Source of the DNA: Streptomyces triticirhizae
GTDB taxonomy: Bacteria > Actinomycetota > Actinomycetes > Streptomycetales > Streptomycetaceae
Direction: 5' to 3'
DNA: 42,406 bases
Assembly (NCBI RefSeq): GCF_003696235.1
Contig: NZ_RFFJ01000029.1
Coordinates: 1-42,406, forward strand
Shown here in pieces: positions 33,926 to 41,210 of the stretch. The notes beneath the pieces were generated by a model. That model searched no databases. It was not told the DNA's origin and saw only the letters and a list, made by a program, of their open reading frames with translations. A program made the translations under genes and the position numbers. Position 1 is the stretch's first letter; every line of letters begins with the position of its first letter.

Positions 33926-34648
33926 ATGTACAACCACACCGTCGCCCGGCTCACCTACCGGGCCCTGCTCGGCCGTCGCCGGGTGTTGATCCTGATCGCC
34001 CTGCCCGCGCTGCTGTTGACGATCTCGCTGGCCGTCCGGCTGATCGGTGGCAGCGACGACGGGGCGGCCGTCGAGGTGTTGGGCGGCTTCGCCCTCGCCT
34101 CCATGGTCCCGCTGATCGGCGTCGTCGCCGGCACGGGGGCCATCGCGCCGGAGATCGACGACGGATCGATCGTCTATCTGCTGGCGAAGCCGCTGCCACG
34201 GCGCACCATCATCCTGACCAAGCTGACCGTCGCGATCGCCGTGACCGTCGCCTTCACCACGGCGCCGATCCTGGTGTCCGGGCTGATCCTCAACGGCAAC
34301 AGTCAGGGCATCGCCTCGGCCTACACCGTCGCGGCCGCCGTCGCGGCCGTCGCCTACAGCGCGATCTTCCTGCTGCTGGGCACGGTCTCGCGGAACGCGG
34401 TGGTCTTCGGGCTGATCTACGCGCTGGTCTGGGAGGCGCTGTTGGGCAGCACGCTGCCCGGGGTGCGCACGCTCAGCGTGCAGCAGTGGTCGTTGTCCCT
34501 GGCCGAGGGGATAGCCGCCTCGGGCGCCGACGTCACGTCGGACGTGGCGCTGCCGTTGGCGCTGGTGCTGCTGGTCGCGGCCACGGTGCTCGGCACGTGG
34601 TACTCGATACGCCGCCTGACGGCGCTGACGGTCACCGGCGACGGGTAG
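33926..34648 (+). CDS. ABC-2 type transporter permease 2
   Basis: The 240-residue protein has about six membrane helices: VLILIALPALLLTISLAV, VLGGFALASMVPLIGVVAG, then helices about 100-120, 130-150, 155-175 and 208-225. It includes EIDDGSIVYLLAKPLPRRTIILTKL, a conserved ABC-2 segment with the coupling loop. ATG 33926 follows AAGGAG at about 12 bases. It lies 142 bp after ATPase 2 and should pair with it. Substrate unknown; multidrug, lipid or peptide export is possible. Confidence 0.87.
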   Translation: MYNHTVARLTYRALLGRRRVLILIALPALLLTISLAVRLIGGSDDGAAVEVLGGFALASMVPLIGVVAGTGAIAPEIDDGSIVYLLAKPLPRRTIILTKLTVAIAVTVAFTTAPILVSGLILNGNSQGIASAYTVAAAVAAVAYSAIFLLLGTVSRNAVVFGLIYALVWEALLGSTLPGVRTLSVQQWSLSLAEGIAASGADVTSDVALPLALVLLVAATVLGTWYSIRRLTALTVTGDG

Positions 34649-35272
34649 CCCTGCGGGCGGCTTCGGGGAGCGCGCGGCGCGCCGCGCGGTGCGCTGGCCG
34701 CGCGGGCTGGGGGGTGCGCGCGGTGCGCTGGCCGTGCGGGCGTGCGCGCGAAGCGCGGGGCGGTGGCGCTTCGCGCGGGGCTGGTCGTAGGCCGGGTGCC
34801 CGGCGGGCCGGGGGCCTCCCGGTGGGTGGTCGATGACGGGCCAGGGCCCCGGCGGGTTGGCGGGCCACCAGCCGGGTCGGGGCATTCCGTGGTGGGTTGG
34901 GCGGGTTGCTGGCCGGGGCGGTGTAGCGCTTCGGGGCGGGGGCCGGTTGGTTGGGTGCCACTCCGGTGCCGGGTGGCGCTGCGGGCCGGTGCGGGGTGGG
35001 AAGGCTGCTCGAAGTGTCGCGATGATGCCGGGTGTTCAGGCGTGGCGCGACGGCGGAGTCGGCGTTCCGGCAAGGGCCGGGAGCCCGCCGCCGGCGGGCG
35101 GTGGCGGGTGATCCAAGGTCCGGACCGAGGCCGAGGGTTGGCGTTCCGGCAGCGGGGGCGAACTCCCGCTCAGGGCCGGGAGAAGGGGGACGGGGCCGGG
35201 CGCCGGGCCGTGGGGCCCCGGCGGCCGGCGGTTCTCCCCGTCCCGGAGGGCGGGGGCACCGGGCCCGAACGG
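34649..35272. repeat. Gene-free region with direct and inverted repeats
   Basis: These 624 bp are extremely GC-rich and hold no convincing gene. An 18-bp perfect palindrome lies at 34671-34688. A 23-bp direct repeat with one mismatch occurs at 34684-34706 and 34718-34740. A 12-bp perfect inverted repeat lies at 34745-34756 and 34766-34777. GGCGTTCCGGCA recurs near 35060 and 35142. The region lies between convergent genes, so terminators are expected. Confidence 0.5.
34745..34777. terminator. Hairpin after the ABC operon
   Basis: CGCGCGAAGCGC (34745-34756) and its complement (34766-34777) flank a nine-base loop about 97 bp beyond the permease stop. It would be very stable and could end the ABC transcript. 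There is no T-run. Confidence 0.45.
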
Positions 35273-37351
35273 TCAGGAGCCGTCCGTGGGTTGGTCGGTG
35301 ATGGTCAGCGCCAGGTCGTGGTCGCCGGTGTAGCGCACGCGGAGGCGGACCGGGCCGCGCTTGGGGTGGGGCAGGTCGAGCGCCGGGAAGAGGTCCGTCC
35401 TGCGGCGGTCCACCGCGTCGCCGCCGATGCGGGCGACCAGCGCGCCGGTGCCGTCCGGCGCCCGCAGCGACAGCCGCCAGTCGCTGCGCGACGTCGTGTG
35501 CGCCGCCAGCGCCGCCTCGTGGGGGATGGTGAGCAACAGGCCCGAGGCGCCCTCGGGTTGGCACTCGACGGCGAACCCGGGGCCCGCGTTCTCGCCCACC
35601 CCCTCGGCCAGCGCCGTCCACGCCCCGACGGCGACGCCCCCCGGGCCCATCGGCAGCGCCCGCACCCCCACGGCGTCCCCGTCGAGGAGCACCTCCGTCA
35701 CCTCGGCGTGGGCCGGACGCAGCCAGCTGCGCACCGTGAGGTTGCCGTCCTTGGTGCGGTACGGAATCCACGCGGTCACCCCCCGCGCGCCGACCTGGGG
35801 GAGCGCCCCGACGAGGGCGGCCTGGCGCACCTGGTCGGCGGCCACCCGCAGCGCCCTGCCGGCGACGTCGCGCCCGAGGAAGAAGTCCCAGCGCCCCTCG
35901 GGGAGTTCCAGGCTCTCCGGGCCGAGCAGCAACTCCACCCGGCGCGTGCCGCGCACCCTCGGCAGCGGCAGCAGGATCTCCCGCCCCAGCGCGTCATGGC
36001 GTCGGCGCAGCAGCAACTCGCCCTCGCCCCTGGGCAGCGACCGCCCGTCCAGCGAGACGCGCACACCGCCGTCCGCCTCGCTCTCGCCGTATCCCCGGGG
36101 CCGCCCTCCCGGCGCCGACGAGCGGCGCCAGATCCGCGACAGCCCGCCGAGCCACCCGCCCCTCGGCTCCTGCGGCCGTTCCGGCCCGGCGCCCGAGGCG
36201 TTCGGGGCCCACTCCCGGAAGAGTTCCTCGTACCGCGCCGCGATCACCGCCGGGTCGTAGGCGGCGGCCGACGCCCGCCCCGCCGCCGCCAGCCGGCCGC
36301 GCAGCGCCTCGTCCGCGAGCAGCGGACGCAGCGCCTCGGCCAGCGCCGCGCTGCCGCCCGCCAGCGGCGACAACACCCCGTTCTCGCCATGGGAGATGAT
36401 CTCTCCCGGGCCGTGCGGGCAGTCCGTGGCCGCCACCGGAACCCCGCACCGCATCGCCTCCACGATGGTCAGCCCGAAGGACTCGGCGTCCGAGGAGACG
36501 GCGGCCACCGCGCCCTTGACCCACTCGGTCTCGATCGGCGAGGCCGCCCCCATCAGCCGCGCGCGGTTGTGCAGGCCGAGTTCGCCGATGCGCCGGCGCA
36601 GGTTGTCCCGTTCCACGCCCCGGCCGTAGATCCGGAGTTCCCAGTCGGGGAACTCCGGCGCCAACTCGGCGAACGCGTCGATCAGTCGGTCGTAGCGCTT
36701 CACCGGCGCGAGCCGGCCGGCCGCCACGATCACCCGGGAGTCGCCGCCGGCCGGCGGGACGGCGGGGGCGGGGGAGCAGTTGGGCACGCTGACCACCCGG
36801 ACCGGGGCGTCGGCCAGGACCTCGGCGTACCGCTGGGCGTCCGCCGCCGAGACGCAGACCAGCGCGTCCAACTCCCGCGCGGCGGACAGCTGTACGGCCC
36901 TGGCGCGCTTGGCCCTGGCGTCGTAGGTGACGTGCTCCTGGGCGACCCGCAGATAGCGCGGCTGGCCGAGGCGCGCGAGATAGACGTTGAGCGTCGGCCG
37001 GGTCGAGATCACCACGTCGGCGTCGACCCGCTCCAGGAACTCCCCCATCCGAAGGTCGCTGAGCCGGGAGGGCGCGACCCGCCCGTAGTTCATCGGCAGC
37101 TCGGCGAAGACGGCGCTGGGCTCGGCGGGTTCGGGCCCCTGGCCCGCCGCGTCCCTGGCCCCGGGGCGCAGGTCGATCAGCGGGGTGATCCGCACCCGGG
37201 GGTCGAAGCGCAGGCTCGGCGTGGTGCGCGAGCGGTAGAGGCTGGCGATCCGCACGCTGTGCCGTTCGGCCAGGGCGCCGGAGAGATTGGCCACCGAGCG
37301 GATGGTGCCGCCAATCCCATAGGCGTTGTTCAACAGAAAAACAATCTTCAC
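35273..37351 (-). CDS. Glycosyltransferase family 4 protein with large C-terminal extension
   Basis: The 692-residue product has an N-terminal GT-B domain (about 1-375). KIVFLLNNAYGIGGTIRS is its acceptor-side start, and VAAGRLAPVKRYDRLIDAF and FGLTIVEAMRCGVPVAATDCPHGPGEII its donor-side motifs. About 315 residues follow with no membrane helix and many short beta-like segments (VRVSLDGRSLPRGEGELLLRR, VAVGAWTALAEGVG); I do not recognise a named domain. The GTG start at 37351 has a GGGGGG run a few bases upstream. Similar proteins occur in Streptomyces near serS. A wall glycopolymer or exopolysaccharide role is inference. It follows the HAD gene by 114 bp on the same strand. Confidence 0.85.
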   Translation of the reverse strand: MKIVFLLNNAYGIGGTIRSVANLSGALAERHSVRIASLYRSRTTPSLRFDPRVRITPLIDLRPGARDAAGQGPEPAEPSAVFAELPMNYGRVAPSRLSDLRMGEFLERVDADVVISTRPTLNVYLARLGQPRYLRVAQEHVTYDARAKRARAVQLSAARELDALVCVSAADAQRYAEVLADAPVRVVSVPNCSPAPAVPPAGGDSRVIVAAGRLAPVKRYDRLIDAFAELAPEFPDWELRIYGRGVERDNLRRRIGELGLHNRARLMGAASPIETEWVKGAVAAVSSDAESFGLTIVEAMRCGVPVAATDCPHGPGEIISHGENGVLSPLAGGSAALAEALRPLLADEALRGRLAAAGRASAAAYDPAVIAARYEELFREWAPNASGAGPERPQEPRGGWLGGLSRIWRRSSAPGGRPRGYGESEADGGVRVSLDGRSLPRGEGELLLRRRHDALGREILLPLPRVRGTRRVELLLGPESLELPEGRWDFFLGRDVAGRALRVAADQVRQAALVGALPQVGARGVTAWIPYRTKDGNLTVRSWLRPAHAEVTEVLLDGDAVGVRALPMGPGGVAVGAWTALAEGVGENAGPGFAVECQPEGASGLLLTIPHEAALAAHTTSRSDWRLSLRAPDGTGALVARIGGDAVDRRRTDLFPALDLPHPKRGPVRLRVRYTGDHDLALTITDQPTDGS

Positions 37352-37465
37352 ATGGCCCCCCAACATCGAACACGGCTCCGCTACTGGCGGTTCGACGGGG
37401 CGTAACTCCGGGCGGTTCCCTGGCGGCGCGCGCCCCCGGCGGCGCCCGGGTGCGAGGGGCGTGGG

Positions 37466-38377
37466 TCAACGTCCCCGGGTCAGCAGCCGTTCCAGCACCA
37501 GCGCGATGCCGTCCGCGTCGTTGCCCTCGGTGACCTCGTCGGCCGCCGCCCTCACCTCGGGGTGCGCCCCGCCCATCGCCACGGAGTGGCCGGCCCAGGC
37601 GAACATCGACAGGTCGTTGGGCATGTCCCCGAACGCGATGGCCTCGGCCGCCCGCACCCCCAGCCGGCGCGCGGCCAGCGCGAGCCCGGTGGCCTTGCCG
37701 AGCCCCAGCGGCAGCACCTCGACCAGGCCCTCTCCGGAGACCACGAGCCCCACCGCGTCGCCGACCTCGGCCGTCGCCGCGGCGGCCAACTCGTCGTCGC
37801 CCCAGGTGGGATGGCGCAGATAGAGCTTGATCAACGGCTCGGCGAAGAGCGCCGCACGCTCCCGCGCCCGCTGCGGCGCGTCCGGCCCCGGGCCCGTTCC
37901 CGCGTCCTCGCCGAAGCCGCTGCCCGGCCCGGTGTGGAAGCGTTCGTCCATCACCACCTGCCCGTTCAGCCCGTCGCGGTTGGCCGCGACGCCCAACGGG
38001 CCGAACGCCGCCTCAAGGCGCGTGACCACGGCCCTGGCCAGCGCGCGGTCCAGGGTCACCGAGGTCACCAGCCGGTCCTCGCCGGCGTGGTACAGCTGCG
38101 CGCCCTGGCCGCAGACGGCCAGCCCCTCGTAGCCCAGGTCCCTCAGGATGTGCCGGGTCCAGGCCACGCTGCGCCCCGTGGCCACGACGTGCAGCGCGCC
38201 GGCGGCGACCGCCGCGCGCAGCGCCGCCCTGGTGCGCGGCGAGATCGACTCGTCCGTGCGTAGCAGCGTCCCGTCCAGGTCGGTCGCGATCAGCCGGTAG
38301 GGGAACGGGCCGCCGGGCCCGGCCGGTTGGGCCGGAACGGGAGCCCCGGCGAGCGGCCCGGGGCGCGCGTGGCTCAT
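37466..38377 (-). CDS. Cof-type HAD-IIB phosphatase (second copy)
   Basis: The 303-residue HAD-IIB enzyme has motif [10 protein letters not shown] (Asp33, Asp35), motif [12 protein letters not shown], Lys in GKATGLAL and motif [13 protein letters not shown]. It resembles the protein at 28955-29812 in layout but has a Pro/Ala-rich N-terminal tail of about 24 residues. The substrate is unknown. The ATG overlaps the serS stop (ATGA), so it is translated together with serS, a pairing kept in Streptomyces. Confidence 0.9.
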   Translation of the reverse strand: MSHARPGPLAGAPVPAQPAGPGGPFPYRLIATDLDGTLLRTDESISPRTRAALRAAVAAGALHVVATGRSVAWTRHILRDLGYEGLAVCGQGAQLYHAGEDRLVTSVTLDRALARAVVTRLEAAFGPLGVAANRDGLNGQVVMDERFHTGPGSGFGEDAGTGPGPDAPQRARERAALFAEPLIKLYLRHPTWGDDELAAAATAEVGDAVGLVVSGEGLVEVLPLGLGKATGLALAARRLGVRAAEAIAFGDMPNDLSMFAWAGHSVAMGGAHPEVRAAADEVTEGNDADGIALVLERLLTRGR

Positions 38378-39651
38378 CGGGCGACCGGCTCCAGCACCTC
38401 ACGCCCGCCGAGGTGAGGACGCAACACCTCGGGCACGTACACCGAGCCGTCCGCCCGCTGGTGGTACTCCAGCAGCGCCACGATGGTCCGGGAGACCGCG
38501 CACAGCGTGCCGTTCAGCGTGGCCAGCGGCCGGGTGCGGCCCGCCTCGCGCATCCGGACCTGGAGCCGACGCGCCTGGAAGTCCGTGCAGTTGGAGGTCG
38601 AGGTGAGCTCGCGGTACCGGCCCTGCGTGGGGAACCACGCCTCGCAGTCGTACTTGCGGCTGGCCGAGGAGCCCAGGTCGCCGCTGGCCACGTCGATCAC
38701 GCGGAACGGCAGCTCCAGCGAGGTCAGCCACTGCTTCTCCCAGCCGAGCAGCCGCTCCAGCTCGTCCTCGGCCTCCTCGGGCGCGACGAACGAGAACATC
38801 TCGACCTTGGTGAACTGGTGCACCCGGAAGATGCCCCGGGTGTCCTTGCCGTAGGAACCGGCCTCCCTGCGGTAGCACGGCGAGAGGCCGGCGTAGCGCA
38901 GCGGCAGCTGGTCGGCCTCGATGATCTCGTCCATGTGGTAGGCGGCCAGCGGGACTTCGGATGTGCCGACCAGGTAGTAGTCGTCCTGCTCCAGGCGGTA
39001 GACGTCCTGCGCCGCCTGCCCCAGGAAGCCGGTGCCCTCCATGGCGCGCGGTCGCACCAGGGTCGGCGTGACCATCGGAACGAAGCCGGCGGCGGTGGCC
39101 TGCGCGATCGCCGCGTTCACCAGGGCCAGTTCCAGCAGCGCGCCGTCGCCGCGCAGATAGGCGAAGCGGGAGCCGGAGACCTTGGCGGCGCGCTCGGTGT
39201 CGATGGCGCCCAGCGCCTGACCCAGCTCCAGGTGGTCGCGCGGGGTGATGCCCTCGGCCGCGAAGTCCCTGATCTCGCCGATGGTCTCGCGCACCGTGAA
39301 GTCGTCCTCGCCGCCCACCGGAACGTCCGGGTGGACCACGTTGGAGAGCTGGAGCAGCAGCGCCTCCGCCTCGGCCGCGGCCTCCTCGCGCTCGGCGTCG
39401 GCCGCCTTGACCTCCGCCGACAACGCGCCGGCGCGGGCGAGCAGTTCGGCCTTCTCCTCGCCCTGCGCGCGCGGGATGAGCTTGCCCAGCCGCTTCTGCT
39501 CGGCGCGCAGCTCGTCGAAGCGCGTTCCGGAGGACCTGCGCCGCTCGTCGGCGGACAGCAGCCGGTCCACCAGGTCGACGTCTTCACCACGGGCGCGCTG
39601 CGAGGCGCGCACCAGGTCCGGGTTCTCGCGGAGCAGTCGAAGGTCAATCAC
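38374..39651 (-). CDS. serS: Seryl-tRNA synthetase
   Basis: The 425-residue class II synthetase charges tRNA-Ser and, as a first step, tRNA-Sec. An N-terminal coiled coil (about 25-105, [21 protein letters not shown]) grips the tRNA long arm. The catalytic domain has class II motif 1 ([20 protein letters not shown]), motif 2 ([12 protein letters not shown]) and motif 3 ([20 protein letters not shown]). I chose GTG 39651 ([17 protein letters not shown]), which is the family N-terminus; a longer frame adds 107 unrelated residues. Only a weak ribosome-binding site is visible, and the leader can fold (39654-39707). Confidence 0.96.
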   Translation of the reverse strand: MIDLRLLRENPDLVRASQRARGEDVDLVDRLLSADERRRSSGTRFDELRAEQKRLGKLIPRAQGEEKAELLARAGALSAEVKAADAEREEAAAEAEALLLQLSNVVHPDVPVGGEDDFTVRETIGEIRDFAAEGITPRDHLELGQALGAIDTERAAKVSGSRFAYLRGDGALLELALVNAAIAQATAAGFVPMVTPTLVRPRAMEGTGFLGQAAQDVYRLEQDDYYLVGTSEVPLAAYHMDEIIEADQLPLRYAGLSPCYRREAGSYGKDTRGIFRVHQFTKVEMFSFVAPEEAEDELERLLGWEKQWLTSLELPFRVIDVASGDLGSSASRKYDCEAWFPTQGRYRELTSTSNCTDFQARRLQVRMREAGRTRPLATLNGTLCAVSRTIVALLEYHQRADGSVYVPEVLRPHLGGREVLEPVAR

Positions 39652-39653
39652 GT

Positions 39654-39707
39654 CCGACAGGCTACCGGGCCCCTGTCGGGCCCTGAAACGGAAAAGCCCG
39701 CCGGGCT
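39654..39707 (-). promoter_or_regulatory. Structured serS leader with competing hairpins
   Basis: On the minus strand just before serS, three pairings are possible: AGCCC-GGC-GGGCT followed by TTTTCC (39707-39690), GGGCCC-GACAG-GGGCCC, and CCGACAGG...CCTGTCGG (39654-39661 with 39672-39679). The second and third share bases and exclude each other. The first looks like a weak terminator placed upstream of the gene. It could be an attenuator or chance in GC-rich DNA. Confidence 0.3.
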
Positions 39708-39851
39708 GTTTCGCCTGTTTTGTCCCATGAATCGCCGGCGCCGGCAAACCGGCCCGTTGGCCTCGGCGGCCGTTCCCCGGGGCCCGTCGGCCGCCCGCCC
39801 ATCGCCTTGTCCGCCGCCTCGTCCACGGCTCTGTCCACCGCCGCCGGAAAG

Positions 39852-40173
39852 TTATCCACAGGCCCGGGCCCCGGCCTGTGGATGAACGGCAGTCGATCTT
39901 CGACCCCGCCGAGCGTGCGGCGGATAATTCCCCGCCCAAACCGCTGTCATTCGCACTTCCGGGGGAATCCACGAGAATCTCTGGGAAACTCGCTCGCTCT
40001 CAGGAGTTATTCGGAGTGATTCGGGTGACGAAAAGCGGCTCATTGCGCGATGGGTGACGTGCTGCACAGTATCCGGATATGGGCCTAATGCCCGTTTCTC
40101 CGAACGCTCCCGCGTATCGACTTATACACAGCCACGGTGGGTGCCCTGTGGATAACCTGCCGAACAGTCCACA
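39852..40173. promoter_or_regulatory. Second group of DnaA-box-like sites upstream of serS
   Basis: TTATCCACA lies at 39852-39860, TCATCCACA (complement) at 39877-39885 and TTATCCACA (complement) at 40147-40155. One-mismatch boxes occur at 40122-40130 (TTATACACA) and 40165-40173 (CAGTCCACA). They sit in a 578-bp gap between pheA and serS whose middle (about 39900-40130) has lower GC than its surroundings. DnaA titration or control of serS is possible. Confidence 0.55.
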
Positions 40174-40228
40174 GGCCAGCGGCCCCGACGGCGCGCACCT
40201 CCGGGACCCGCCGTCCGCGCCGCCCGCC

Positions 40229-41167
40229 TCAGGCCGGTCCTGGCCGGCCGTCCAGGCACCGGGTCAGCCAGTCGGAGGCCGCCAGGAAGTCCGCGTCCCG
40301 CGTCCCCTCGACCACCGTCGGCCGCACCTGGTCCGCCCTCGGGTAGGAGCCCAGGAACCGCACGTCCGAACAGAGCCGCCGCAGCCCCATCAACGACTCC
40401 CCCACCCGGCGCTCCGCGACATGCCCCTCGCAGTCGACGGAGAAGCAGTACTGCCCGATGCCCTTGCCGGTCGGCCGCGACTCGATCCGGCTCAGGTTCA
40501 CCCCCCGGGTCGCGAACTCCTGGAGCACGTCCAGCAGCGCGCCCGGATGGTCCTCGCGCAGCCACAGCACCACCGAGGTCTTGTCCGCCCCGGTCGGCGC
40601 CGCCGGCCGGGCCGGGCGGCCCACCAGCACGAAGCGGGTGGTCGCGTTGTCCGCGTCGTGGATGCCGGTCACCAGCGGCGTCAACCCGTAGGTCGCGGCG
40701 GCGAACTCGCCGGCGAACGCCGCGTCGAACCGTCCCTCCTGCACCAGCCGCGCGCCGTCCGCGTTGGAGGCCGCCGACTCCCAGACCGCGTCCGGCAGAT
40801 GCCTCCCCAGCCAGCCGCGCACCTGCGGCTGGGCCACCGGGTGCCCGGTCACGGTCTTGACGTCCTCCAGGCTGGTGCCCGGCCGCACCAGCAGCGCGAA
40901 CGCGATCGGCAGCAGCACCTCCCGGTAGATCATCAGCGGCTCCCCGGTGGCCAGTTCGTCCACCGTGGAGGTCACCCCGCCCTCCACCGAGTTCTCGATC
41001 GGCACCAGCGAGCCGGCGGCCTCACCCACCCGCACCGCGTCCAGCGCGGCCGGCACCGAGATCATCGGGATCAACGCCCGGGTCGCCGCCTCCGGCAGCG
41101 TGCGCAGCGCGGCCTCGGTGAACGTCCCCTCGGGGCCCAGGTAGGTGTAGCGGCTCGCAGAAGTCAT
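40229..41167 (-). CDS. pheA: Prephenate dehydratase
   Basis: The 312-residue enzyme turns prephenate into phenylpyruvate in phenylalanine synthesis. It has the dehydratase domain (about 5-185) with YLGPEGTFTEAA, PIENSVEGGVTSTVDEL and the DADNATTRFVLVG motif whose Thr-Arg-Phe is catalytic, then an ACT domain (about 200-285; ESRPTGKGIGQYCFSVDCEGH) for feedback inhibition by phenylalanine. There is no chorismate mutase domain, as usual in actinobacteria. ATG 41167 has no ribosome-binding site, but TACCGT lies seven bases before it, so the message may be leaderless. It lies 43 bp after the peroxidase gene. Confidence 0.95.
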   Translation of the reverse strand: MTSASRYTYLGPEGTFTEAALRTLPEAATRALIPMISVPAALDAVRVGEAAGSLVPIENSVEGGVTSTVDELATGEPLMIYREVLLPIAFALLVRPGTSLEDVKTVTGHPVAQPQVRGWLGRHLPDAVWESAASNADGARLVQEGRFDAAFAGEFAAATYGLTPLVTGIHDADNATTRFVLVGRPARPAAPTGADKTSVVLWLREDHPGALLDVLQEFATRGVNLSRIESRPTGKGIGQYCFSVDCEGHVAERRVGESLMGLRRLCSDVRFLGSYPRADQVRPTVVEGTRDADFLAASDWLTRCLDGRPGPA

Positions 41168-41210
41168 AGCAGTCACGGTAGCCCCGTCCGGGTCCCGGGG
41201 ACGCGGCGCT

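Noticed and set aside
34742..37405. An 887-codon plus-strand frame
   Set aside because: It covers the repeat region and is antisense to the large glycosyltransferase. It has no recognisable motif.
39652..39972. A 107-codon N-terminal extension of serS
   Set aside because: The extension is composed of unrelated residues and includes DnaA-box sequence; seryl-tRNA synthetases begin at the VIDLRLL segment.
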